Shown here in pieces: positions 1-7,577 of a stretch of DNA of 64,000 nt. Positions within the stretch are counted from its first letter, which is position 1. Each line of letters begins with the position of its first letter. This stretch comes from [Actinomadura] parvosata subsp. kistnae (lineage in GTDB: Bacteria > Actinomycetota > Actinomycetes > Streptosporangiales > Streptosporangiaceae): positions 620,001-684,000 of the forward strand of contig NZ_OOHJ01000006.1 in the NCBI RefSeq assembly GCF_900323885.1, in the 5' to 3' direction. Below the pieces are notes generated by a model. It had not been told where the DNA came from. It searched no databases and saw nothing but the letters and a program-made list of their open reading frames with translations. Both the position numbers and the translations under genes were made by a program.

Positions 1-1
1 G

Positions 2-658
2 CTGCGCGCCAAGTCGGAGAGCACGACGGGCGTGGCGCTGCGCGACCGGCCTTTCCTGGCGATCACCGTGCTGAATGGCATCCTGGCGTTGCAGGGGCCT
101 GTGCTCACGTTCGCGATACCGCTGTGGATCGTGCAGAACACGGCGGCACCACGGTCGATATTCGCGATTCTGGTCACCATCAACACGGTGCTGGTCGCGC
201 TTTTTCAGCTCAGCGCGACAAAAGGCATCGACAACGTGATAAAGGCGGGCGGCGCGGCCCGTACCGCGAGTATCGGCCTTTTCCTGGCGTTCTTTCTCTT
301 CGGCTGGGCGTCAGGGTTCAGCGCGACCGTCGCGACCGTTCTGCTCATCGTCGGAGTAGTCGTGCTGACCTTGGCGGAGCTGCGTTATGCGGCTGCCGAG
401 TTCGAATTGAGCTTCGGGTTGGCGCCCGCTCAGCTGCAGGGCGAATACAGCGGGGTCTTCGGGCTCGGGCAGGGTCTGGCCGCCTCGGCCGGGCCGTACC
501 TGCTCGCGGTGCTCGTGCTAGGAGGAGCCGGCATCACCGGCTGGATCGTCCTCGGCGTGCTGATGGTGGCGGCGGGACTGCTGGTTCCGGCGGCTGTGGC
601 GTGGGCGGAGCGGACCCGTTCCCATGAGCCGGAGGCGGGCTCGGAAGCCAAGGCCTGA
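2..658 (+). CDS. MFS transporter, C-terminal part (5' end outside window)
   Basis: An open frame enters from the left edge and encodes about 218 residues of a multi-pass membrane protein. Alternating hydrophobic stretches of about 20 residues and short basic loops fit the last five or six helices of a major facilitator superfamily exporter. The tail is short, charged and cytoplasmic-looking. The protein begins upstream of the window, so no start is claimed. It converges on the P450 gene across a strong bidirectional hairpin. As the first gene beside a peptide biosynthetic locus it may export the product, but this is inference; the substrate cannot be read from the sequence. Confidence 0.75.
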   Translation: MRAKSESTTGVALRDRPFLAITVLNGILALQGPVLTFAIPLWIVQNTAAPRSIFAILVTINTVLVALFQLSATKGIDNVIKAGGAARTASIGLFLAFFLFGWASGFSATVATVLLIVGVVVLTLAELRYAAAEFELSFGLAPAQLQGEYSGVFGLGQGLAASAGPYLLAVLVLGGAGITGWIVLGVLMVAAGLLVPAAVAWAERTRSHEPEAGSEAKA

Positions 659-662
659 TGCC

Positions 663-713
663 GGTGAGGCCGCCGTGGCCGAGTGCGAGGTGCTCGGCCA
701 CGGCGGCCTCACC
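663..713. terminator. Bidirectional hairpin terminator
   Basis: A perfect 21-bp inverted repeat (663-683 with 693-713) encloses a 9-nt loop. It starts five bases after the MFS stop and lies just beyond the convergent P450 stop at 732. No long T-run follows, as is common in high-GC actinomycetes. Confidence 0.8.
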
Positions 714-731
714 GCTTTCACGTTCCGCCGG

Positions 732-1940
732 TCACCACGTGACCGGCAGGCGCTGGACGCCGTAGATGACCGCGGCCTGCCTCGTCGGCACCTCCTCGGG
801 AGGAAGGGCGAGGCGTAGGCCGGGGAACCGTTCGAACAATGCAGGGAACGCCAGCCGCATCTCGGCGCGGGCGAGCTGCTGGCCGAGGCACTGGTGGATG
901 CCGTGGCCGAAGGCGAGGTGGCCCATGTTCCGCTTTCCCGCCCTGGCGTACCGCGTGATGTCCAGGCTGTCCGGGTCGTCGAAACACGCGGGATCCCGGT
1001 TGGCCGCCGCCAGGGACATGCAGACCACCTGGCCCTTCTTGATGGTGACCCCTTCGATGTCCACGTCCTCCAGGGCCGCCCGCATCGGGCCGATGTGAAT
1101 GATGGTGAGGTAGCGCAGCAGCTCCTCGACCGTGCTGTCGATCAGTGAGGGGTCCTGACGCAGCGCCGCGACCTGGGCGGGATGCTCGAGCAGGGCGAAG
1201 GTGCCGAGCCCCAGCATGTTGGCCGTGGTCTCGAAGCCGGCGCCGAACAGCATGAAGCCGATGTTGGTGAGCTCCTCATCGGTGAGGTCGCTGTTGTTGA
1301 TCAGGTCGCTGTAGAAGTCGTCCGTCGGCCTGGCCCGCTTGCTGGCGATCAGCGGCGGGAAGAGGCTCTGCATGGTGATGAACGCCTCGATGAGGTCGGC
1401 CTGCTTGGTGTTCAGGTCGACGGCGACGCCCATCGCCCGCTGGAACTCCGCTCGCTCGCTCTCCGGGATGCCCAGCAGGTCGCAGATGACCGCCGACGGG
1501 ATGGGAACCGCGAACTCCTCGACCAGGTCGACGGGCGGGCCCGAACGTTCCATGGCGTCCAGGCAGCTTCGCACCACTGCGCTGATCTTCGGTTCGAGCT
1601 GTCTGATCCGGTGAACGGTGAACTGGGCGATGAGGAGCCGGCGGTAGCGGGTGTGCTCGGGCGGGTCCATGCGGATGAACATGCCCGGCTCGGACGGCTG
1701 CCGCTTCTTGGAGATGTCCCGATCGACGGGCAGGTGCATGAGCTCGCGCCGGTTGCTGAACCGGTCGTCCGCGAGGATCTTCCGCACGATGCGATGACTG
1801 CAGGCGAGCCAGCCCTCGTGCCCGTCGGCGAACGTCATCGGGGTGAGCGGATGCTGCTCGCGGATGCTGGCGAACACGTCCGGCGGGTCGAAGGGCCCAG
1901 GTCTCTTGCCGGTCGGAAAGGTGAACGCGGTTTCTGTCAC
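732..1940 (-). CDS. Cytochrome P450 monooxygenase
   Basis: A complete 402-aa bacterial class I P450. The I-helix oxygen-activation motif AGFETT is at residues 234-239, the K-helix ExxR at 273-276, and the heme loop FGHGIHQCLG carries the axial Cys351. Length and motifs are normal, so the enzyme should be active with a separate ferredoxin, which is not encoded nearby. The start is a GTG preceded by GAGGAAG at suitable spacing, and this site lies in one of two identical 24-bp tandem repeats. The gene is 72 bp downstream of the radical SAM gene on the same strand and probably shares its transcript. Likely role: oxidation of the cluster product or a precursor peptide residue (inference). A P450 C-terminal remnant resembling it lies at 25436-25552. 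Confidence 0.95.
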   Translation of the reverse strand: MTETAFTFPTGKRPGPFDPPDVFASIREQHPLTPMTFADGHEGWLACSHRIVRKILADDRFSNRRELMHLPVDRDISKKRQPSEPGMFIRMDPPEHTRYRRLLIAQFTVHRIRQLEPKISAVVRSCLDAMERSGPPVDLVEEFAVPIPSAVICDLLGIPESERAEFQRAMGVAVDLNTKQADLIEAFITMQSLFPPLIASKRARPTDDFYSDLINNSDLTDEELTNIGFMLFGAGFETTANMLGLGTFALLEHPAQVAALRQDPSLIDSTVEELLRYLTIIHIGPMRAALEDVDIEGVTIKKGQVVCMSLAAANRDPACFDDPDSLDITRYARAGKRNMGHLAFGHGIHQCLGQQLARAEMRLAFPALFERFPGLRLALPPEEVPTRQAAVIYGVQRLPVTW

Positions 1941-1943
1941 TGT

Positions 1944-1991
1944 GTCTTCCTCGAAGCGTGGAGCCTGGTCTTCCTCGAAGCGTGGAGCCTG
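1944..1991. repeat. Perfect 24-bp tandem duplication ahead of the P450
   Basis: 1944-1967 and 1968-1991 are identical. Read on the minus strand, each copy contains GAGGAAGAC, so the duplication doubles the P450 ribosome binding site. Only the copy next to the GTG has usable spacing. Confidence 0.9.
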
Positions 1992-2012
1992 CCCGTCCGT
2001 GACAGCCGGCTC

Positions 2013-4241
2013 TCAGGTCGTGCCGGTCAGCAGGGGAAGGTCTCTGGGGACCCGGACGGCGGGTTTCGGGCTCGGCAGCCGCCGCCGGTTGAGGACCGGC
2101 AGGGCGAGGTAGCTGTCGCCGTCGCGGACGACGAGGCCCGCCTTGAGCAGCCGCTCCAGAGCACCCGCGATCTCCGTGGCGGGCACGGGCACGGGCAGGG
2201 CCCGCTCGATCGCCTGCGCGGACCGGAGCTGGTCGAGCGCGAGCAGGACAGCGCTGGCCGCCGGGTCGAGGTCGAACTCGGTCTCGGGGCGGGGCCGGGC
2301 GGGCCGGGTGTCGATGACGCGAAGGTGGTCGTCCGTCCAGGACGCTTCGAGCCGCGCCTCGGCGTGGTCCTGTCGCCAGCGCTCCGCGGCGGCCGACATC
2401 GCGGCCAGCACCGGCTCGGAGGCGAGGGGTTCGTCGCAACGCATGCGGAAGAAGTAGGCGATGTCCCGGCGTTCGGCGCTCGGCAGGTCGGCGTACACGT
2501 GGTCGTAGGCGCGCTCGTGCGTCAGCTCGACGATCCCGAAGTCCGCGCCCGACTCGTAGAAGGGGCTGAAGCGATCCGCGCGGGCCGGGCCGACGTGTTC
2601 CGGCGGCGACAGGTGGGGGACGAGGCTGAACAGCTGCGGCAGGTCCGCGTAGTCGTCGTCGGTCTCGCCCGGGAAGCCGTGCAGATAGTTCCACGACACG
2701 TCGATGCCGAGCTCGGCGCACCACTTCATCGTCTGCAGGTTCCGCAGCCTGGTGGTCCCCTTGCGCATGGCCTCCAGGAGCCGGTTGCTCATCGACTCGA
2801 TGCCGGGCTGCAGGTGGTGGACGCCCGCGTCGCGCAGCAGCATGAGCTGGTCGAGGCGGAGGTTGGACTTCACCTCGTAGTGCAGGGAGACCTTCAGGTC
2901 CGACTGCGCGATCATCGGCAGCAGGTCGTTGAAATAGCGGTAGTCGAGGATGTTGTCCACGACCAGCACGTTCGTCCGGCGCTTCGGGCCCGGCCCGTAG
3001 TCGTGGACCAGCTTGCGCAGCTCGTCGAAGGCTCTCGCGGCCGACTTGCTCCTGAACGCCATCGTCATGCCGTTCAGGCCGCAGAACGTGCAGTGCTTCT
3101 TCTCGCCCCACCAGCAGCCCCGCGAGGTCTCCAGGGGGACGGCGGTGTCGACCGGCAGGCTGCTGCCGGGCCCGGAGGCCCGCAGCCGGGTGTAGAAGTC
3201 GTGGTATTCCGGCACCGGCAGGTCGTCCATGCTGGGGGCGGTGCCGGCCACGATGACGGCCCGGCCCCCGGGCTGCGGCTCCGCCCTGGCGCTCCAGAAC
3301 GGGTCCGCTTCGATCCAGCCGGGACGGCCGCCCGCGGCGCGGAAGTCGCTCACGAACCGGCTGATCAACCACTCGGCCTCGCCGCGGAACACGTAGTCGA
3401 TCGCGGGGTAGTTCCTCAGGATCGCCGAGCCCATCGGCCCCTCGCAGTTGCCGCCGCCCATGATGACGGTGATGTGCGGGTGCAGCTGCTTCAGCCGGCG
3501 GGCGAACCCGAGGGCGGCGACGTTCTGCTGGAAGGTCGACGTCAGCCCGACGAGGTCGTAGCGTTCCCAGACCTCGTGGCGCGCCAGGGCGTCCAGGAAC
3601 GGCGCCGTCAACGCCTTGATCTCACCCAGCTGGAAGATCGTGGCGAAGTCGGCGAACCCTCCGTGCTCGTCGAGCAGGACCTCGTTCAGGAACCGCTCGC
3701 CGCCGTCCGCGCCCTCGACCGAGCCCTCCGTGAACAACCACTCGCCGACCAGGGCCACCTTGGGGGAGGAGGTGCCGATGCGGTTGTACATCGTGTTGCC
3801 GACGGCTTCGGCGAAGTCCAGGTTGGCGTAGATGACGTCGCTGGCGATGCTGCTCGCGGTGAGGGCGGACTGCAGCAGGGAGACCCCGATCGACGCCCAG
3901 CGGGTCTCCGCCCACGGCATCACCACGAAGGCCACGCGTGGCGACGCGGTGCCGTCCTGCCCGGTGCTGCCCTGCCCGGTGCTGTCCTGCGCTGTGGGGT
4001 TCGCCGCGGCGATGTCGAGGCTCATCGTCGCGCTCCGGCCCAGGCGCGCTCCACCTCCCCGGGCGAAGAACCCTTCGATCTCCTCGCGCAGCGATCCGCC
4101 GAGCGCGCTCGCCGGATCGATTTCGGCGGCACGCAAGGCCGCCGACACGTCCTCCCGGAGCGCTTCGCGAAATGCCGGGTCGATAAACGTACGGGTCAGC
4201 AGCGCGCGCTGTTCGCCGGAGAACTCGCTGGAGACTCCCAT
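2013..4241 (-). CDS. Cobalamin-binding radical SAM RiPP maturase with N-terminal leader-like extension
   Basis: A 742-aa protein. Residues about 100-300 form a Rossmann-like B12-binding domain. The radical SAM [4Fe-4S] cluster motif is Cys376-x7-Cys384-x2-Cys387 in the context RGCWWG...CTFCGLN, typical of the 'RiPP maturation radical SAM protein 1' / C-methyltransferase group. A winged-helix-like tail (about 640-730) may bind peptide. Expected chemistry is methylation of unactivated carbon or related radical modification of a peptide. The ATG at 4241 has GGAAGGGGAG upstream; a second in-frame ATG at 4025 has GGAG 8 nt upstream and would give a 670-aa protein nearer family length. The extra 72 residues are helical (DPAFREALREDVSAALRAAEID), resembling nitrile-hydratase-type leader peptides. 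A short S/T-G-Q repeat lies near residues 86-97. P450 follows downstream. Confidence 0.85.
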   Translation of the reverse strand: MGVSSEFSGEQRALLTRTFIDPAFREALREDVSAALRAAEIDPASALGGSLREEIEGFFARGGGARLGRSATMSLDIAAANPTAQDSTGQGSTGQDGTASPRVAFVVMPWAETRWASIGVSLLQSALTASSIASDVIYANLDFAEAVGNTMYNRIGTSSPKVALVGEWLFTEGSVEGADGGERFLNEVLLDEHGGFADFATIFQLGEIKALTAPFLDALARHEVWERYDLVGLTSTFQQNVAALGFARRLKQLHPHITVIMGGGNCEGPMGSAILRNYPAIDYVFRGEAEWLISRFVSDFRAAGGRPGWIEADPFWSARAEPQPGGRAVIVAGTAPSMDDLPVPEYHDFYTRLRASGPGSSLPVDTAVPLETSRGCWWGEKKHCTFCGLNGMTMAFRSKSAARAFDELRKLVHDYGPGPKRRTNVLVVDNILDYRYFNDLLPMIAQSDLKVSLHYEVKSNLRLDQLMLLRDAGVHHLQPGIESMSNRLLEAMRKGTTRLRNLQTMKWCAELGIDVSWNYLHGFPGETDDDYADLPQLFSLVPHLSPPEHVGPARADRFSPFYESGADFGIVELTHERAYDHVYADLPSAERRDIAYFFRMRCDEPLASEPVLAAMSAAAERWRQDHAEARLEASWTDDHLRVIDTRPARPRPETEFDLDPAASAVLLALDQLRSAQAIERALPVPVPATEIAGALERLLKAGLVVRDGDSYLALPVLNRRRLPSPKPAVRVPRDLPLLTGTT

Positions 4242-4290
4242 AGGCTCTCCCCTTCCATCGGTGACACCGGGAGGCATGGCGGATTCCAAG

Positions 4291-4318
4291 ATTGTAAGCG
4301 AGAAAGGCCGGTGTGCAA
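4291..4318 (-). promoter_or_regulatory. Putative promoter for radical SAM-P450 operon
   Basis: Read on the minus strand: TTGCAC, a 16-bp spacer, then TACAAT. Transcription would begin near 4284, about 43 nt before the ATG at 4241. Confidence 0.5.
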
Positions 4319-4490
4319 CCAATGCGGCAGATGAATGTGAATGATGTGCCCCGGTCCATTGTTGGAACGCGTCAATAGGGGCTCCCGATTGACCCGTCAG
4401 GCAAAGAGCGGGCTCTTGACTGCGCCGGGTAAGGAAGTCAGGGGCGGTAGTTCACGGAACGTATTCATCCGGCCGACGTGACAAGAGTGC

Positions 4491-4520
4491 TTGACGAGGC
4501 GTCGGGGATCGACCTACGAT
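4491..4520 (+). promoter_or_regulatory. HrdB-type promoter for the precursor peptide gene
   Basis: TTGACG (4491-4496), 18-bp spacer, TACGAT (4515-4520). The predicted start of transcription is near 4527, giving a short leader before the peptide gene. It is divergent from the radical SAM promoter. Confidence 0.6.
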
Positions 4521-4556
4521 CATTTCGGCCTAGATCAACGAGAGAAAGGAATGGCC

Positions 4557-4625
4557 GTGAAGAAGCGTTACGTGAAGCCCGTCGTGCGTCACATCGACCT
4601 CCTGGGTGCTGTGATCATCGACTAA
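4557..4625 (+). CDS. Candidate RiPP precursor peptide, 22 aa
   Basis: A short gene starting GTG-AAG-AAG with AAAGGA six bases upstream; an in-frame ATG at 4551 would add two residues but sits directly on that site. The product begins MKKRYVKP and ends LLGAVIID. The KKxYxKPxVxxxD pattern resembles the leader of Bacillus and actinomycete lasso-type precursors (KKxYxKPxLxxLD), the part read by PqqD-like recognition domains; a PqqD-like protein is encoded at 13132-13422. If the leader covers the basic half, the core would be only the last 5-8 residues (for example GAVIID). At 22 aa it is the size of PqqA. It has its own promoter and lies 14 bp upstream of the oxygenase ATG. Core boundaries and product are inference. 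Confidence 0.6.
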   Translation: MKKRYVKPVVRHIDLLGAVIID

Positions 4626-4639
4626 GTTCCTCGACAGGT

Positions 4640-5560
4640 ATGTCGTTAAAGGAAGAACAGGCGGTCCATTCAGTGTCCACTCGTGAGGGAAGCATCTTGA
4701 GTGAGATCTGCCTCAGTGAAGCCGACCGGCGCGAGCTCGCTGAAGTGGCGTCGGTCGTGGTGGGGTGGTCACTGGATGGTCCGTCCATAGAAGCCCTGCG
4801 CGAGCGGGCCGGCCAGTCCGAGTCGCTCCGGTCCATCGGGCTGGACGTGCGGCGCAGGATGCGCGAGGACGGCTTCGCCCTGGTCAAGAACGTCCCGTGC
4901 AGCGAGGACGCCGAGCTCGTCGCCTTTCTCGGCCTCATCGCCATCCCCTCTGCTCCGGGCAACGGCGATACCCTCTTCTTCGACATCTCGCCGAGTTCGT
5001 CGCGCTCGGACGACGTGTCGGGCACCAGCGCCGAGTTTCCGCTGCACACCGATTCCACATTCTTCTCCGTCCCCCATGACGTGCTCGCCCTGGCGTGCGT
5101 GCGAAACAGTGACTCGGGCGGCGAGTCCATCATTGTGCGCGCGGCGGACGTGGCGGATCGGGTACGCGCCATAGGCGGCGCCGACGCACTGGCGGCACTC
5201 GGCGACCAGGTTTATCCGTTTTACCTGCGCGACCCGCTGTTCGGTCACGGAATTCAGCTGGTGCCCATCCTGGTCGCGGACGGCGACGAATGGTGCATCC
5301 GCTACCGCGGCGATATTCTGGCGAAGCTGACCGAGCGGTTCGAACTCGACGAGGTCCACCGGCACGCACTTTCCGTGCTCAACCAGGTGGTCGCCGAGCC
5401 CGAATCGGGCGCGGTGCAGGTGCGGCTGGAGACGGACGACCTCATCATCGTCGACAATCGCCGGGCGCTGCACGCGCGGACGGCACTCGGCCCCGGCGAA
5501 CGGCGGCTCCGGCGAATGAAGGGCTATTCGCTCGACAATTCGGCCTGGCGGATCATCTGA
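4640..5560 (+). CDS. TauD/TfdA- or clavaminate-synthase-like Fe(II)/2-oxoglutarate oxygenase
   Basis: 306 aa from the ATG at 4640. The iron facial triad is visible as His136-x-Asp138 (PLHTDS) and distal His278 (ALHART), with a nearby Arg for 2-oxoglutarate. These enzymes hydroxylate, desaturate or cyclise unactivated carbons. Start choice is uncertain: the ATG has a weak ribosome site, while an in-frame TTG at 4697 has GAGGGA at good spacing and would remove 19 residues. An open frame continues upstream to 4478 but would run through the precursor gene and promoter, so it is rejected. It probably shares the precursor transcript, making the peptide its most likely substrate. A strong terminator follows immediately. 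Confidence 0.88.
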   Translation: MSLKEEQAVHSVSTREGSILSEICLSEADRRELAEVASVVVGWSLDGPSIEALRERAGQSESLRSIGLDVRRRMREDGFALVKNVPCSEDAELVAFLGLIAIPSAPGNGDTLFFDISPSSSRSDDVSGTSAEFPLHTDSTFFSVPHDVLALACVRNSDSGGESIIVRAADVADRVRAIGGADALAALGDQVYPFYLRDPLFGHGIQLVPILVADGDEWCIRYRGDILAKLTERFELDEVHRHALSVLNQVVAEPESGAVQVRLETDDLIIVDNRRALHARTALGPGERRLRRMKGYSLDNSAWRII

Positions 5561-5566
5561 CTCCGC

Positions 5567-5613
5567 GCGCCGCCCGGCGCCCGTTATGCAGGGACGCCGG
5601 GCGGCGCCTTTTT
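5567..5613 (+). terminator. Rho-independent terminator after the oxygenase
   Basis: Perfect 13-bp GC stem (5567-5579 with 5595-5607), 15-nt loop, then C and five T (609-613 in the 5,000s). It begins six bases after the oxygenase stop, closing the precursor-oxygenase transcript. Confidence 0.9.
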
Positions 5614-5682
5614 CTGCCTCCGTTTTTCTGCGTCCGTACGAGCGCTTTTCCCGCGCCCGTACGAGCCGCTTCTTCAGCGCTG

Positions 5683-7479
5683 TCACGGTGCGCCGGCACC
5701 GCGGGCCTGGCGGATGTGCTCACGCAGCGCCCGGTACCAGCCGAGAAGCACCACGATTCCCCAGACGGTCCTGGTGTTCGCCGACGGGTCACGGTGGAAG
5801 TCGCCGGCGAGCCGGGCCAGCCCGGCGGCCTCCAACCCGAGCTCCTCGGCGCCGGCACCCTCGTGGAGGAGATCGAGTGTCAGGTCGCGCAGCGGGCCGG
5901 CGAGCCAGACGGACGCGGGAGCGGAGAACTTCTGCTTCGGACGGTCCACGATGCTCGCGGGGACGAGCCCGCGTGCCACGGACCGGAGCACCTCCTTGGG
6001 TCGGCCCGTCATCAGCGAGCGCGCGGGCCGCGCGAGCGCCCAGTCCACCACGCCGTCGCGGAGGAAGGGCACCCGCACCTCCAGCCCATGCGTCATGGAC
6101 AGCTGATCGACCCGCGGCAGGTGGTAGCCGGGCAGCTTGGCCGTGACCTCGAACCAGCGGATCACCTCGGCCGCGTCGGCCCCACCGGCCGCTAGTCCGG
6201 CGAATCCGAACCGCTCCTGGGAGACGTCGGGGGCGCACCGCTTGAGCATGTCGTCGTCCAGGACCCGGCGGCGATCGTCGTCGGTCCACCACCCGAGCGC
6301 GTTCCAGTACCGGTCGCGCCAGGGCTCGCCGCGAAGCGCGGCCTGGTGCGCCTCGTGCATGTGCGCGTAGCCCATCAGCAGCTCGTCAGAGCCGTCCCCG
6401 GCCAGCACCGCCTTGTGCTGTCGGGCCGCCAGTCCGCTGACGGCATGGGTGCTGAGACACACAGGGGTGTAGATCGGCTCGTCCATCGATCGGAGCGTCG
6501 CCAGGAAGGTCTCCTGCACGTTCGACTCCGTGAGGTGCGTGATGTCGTGCCGGGCGCCGATGTGCCGGGCGATCTCGCCGGCGTAGCCGGTCTCGTCCTG
6601 CCAGGTGTTGGCGGCGTACCCGACGCTGAAGACGTCGATCGTGCCCCTCTGCTGCGCGGCCAGGGCGGAGACGGTCGCCGAGTCGAGCCCGCCGCTGAGG
6701 AAGGCCGCGGCCGGCGCGTCCGGTGGGAGCGTTGTCGACACCGATTCCCGCAGCTCCGTGGCCAGGCAACCCTGGGGCTCCCGCGCTGCGGAGAAGGCGG
6801 GGAACCGGAGCCAGCGGGATTCGCGGACCATACCGGACGGGCGCTGCCTGTCGAAGACGACCGTGGTTCCCGGCTCGATCTTGCGCACGTGGGTCAACGG
6901 GCTGCACGCCGGTGGTGAGAACCGTACGGTGAAGTAGTCTGCGGCGGCGTCCCGGCTCACCTCGACGGGGACGTGCGGATCCGCCACGAGTGAGCGCAGC
7001 TCGGAGGAGAAGACGAGCCGGTCCTGAGCCGCGTACAGGTAGAGCGGCTTGATCCCCATCCGGTCGCGGCCGACTGTGAGAGTTTCCCGGCGGGCGTCCC
7101 AGATCGCGAAGGCGTACATTCCGTCCAGCCGCTCGGTGAAGCTCTCGGCGTCACGCAGATAGGACGCCAGGATCACCTCCCCGTCCCCGCAGGTCAGGAA
7201 CCGGTGCCCGGCGCTCTCCAGGTCTTTCCTGAGCCGTGCGTGGTTGTAGATCTCGCCGTTGAAGACGAGATGCACGCCGGCCGCCCGATAGGAGATCGGC
7301 TGATCCGATCCGGCGACGTCCACGAGCGACAGGCGAACGGCGCCGAGGGCGGCGGGTCCGCTGGACACGGTTCCCCGGCTGTCGGGGCCGCGGTGCTCGA
7401 AGGCGGTCAGCAGGCGTTCGACCGTCCGGAGATCAGCGGTGTCCCGGCCCCACCTGACGACTCCTGCGATCCCGCACAC
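5683..7479 (-). CDS. Asparagine synthase (glutamine-hydrolysing) family amidotransferase
   Basis: 598 aa starting at GTG 7479, so that the mature enzyme begins with Cys2 in MCGIAG, the N-terminal nucleophile of the glutaminase domain (about 1-200). The ATP-pyrophosphatase domain follows, with its PP-loop SGGLDS at 262-267. The enzyme should use glutamine ammonia to amidate a carboxylate activated as an adenylate. Lasso cyclases share the synthetase fold but normally lack the catalytic Cys, so this looks like an amidase or lactam-former rather than a classical lasso cyclase. The terminal Asp of the precursor is a plausible target (inference). It lies last in an SDR - ALDH - AsnB-like run. Confidence 0.9.
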   Translation of the reverse strand: MCGIAGVVRWGRDTADLRTVERLLTAFEHRGPDSRGTVSSGPAALGAVRLSLVDVAGSDQPISYRAAGVHLVFNGEIYNHARLRKDLESAGHRFLTCGDGEVILASYLRDAESFTERLDGMYAFAIWDARRETLTVGRDRMGIKPLYLYAAQDRLVFSSELRSLVADPHVPVEVSRDAAADYFTVRFSPPACSPLTHVRKIEPGTTVVFDRQRPSGMVRESRWLRFPAFSAAREPQGCLATELRESVSTTLPPDAPAAAFLSGGLDSATVSALAAQQRGTIDVFSVGYAANTWQDETGYAGEIARHIGARHDITHLTESNVQETFLATLRSMDEPIYTPVCLSTHAVSGLAARQHKAVLAGDGSDELLMGYAHMHEAHQAALRGEPWRDRYWNALGWWTDDDRRRVLDDDMLKRCAPDVSQERFGFAGLAAGGADAAEVIRWFEVTAKLPGYHLPRVDQLSMTHGLEVRVPFLRDGVVDWALARPARSLMTGRPKEVLRSVARGLVPASIVDRPKQKFSAPASVWLAGPLRDLTLDLLHEGAGAEELGLEAAGLARLAGDFHRDPSANTRTVWGIVVLLGWYRALREHIRQARGAGAP

Positions 7480-7577
7480 TGCTGCCCCCAAACGCGTTGC
7501 TGTGACCATTGCGGTGTAGTTCGGATGGATGGCGCCGGCTGCCGCGAAGCCGCCCGAGCGGCTCCACAGGAGCGGCG

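Noticed and set aside
1944..1991. CRISPR-like repeat
   Set aside because: Only two directly adjacent copies without spacers; no cas genes are seen in the window.
1182..4334. Very long open frame on the plus strand opposite the P450 and radical SAM genes
   Set aside because: It is the mirror of two well-identified minus-strand genes, has Arg/Gly/Val-rich composition, no ribosome site and no family motifs.
4478..4639. Upstream extension of the oxygenase to GTG 4478
   Set aside because: It would run through the promoter and the precursor gene, and its residues do not fit the oxygenase family.
4557..7479. Calling the first cluster a lasso peptide cluster
   Set aside because: No transglutaminase-like leader peptidase is present, the AsnB-like protein keeps its glutaminase Cys, and the possible core is too short for a threaded ring.
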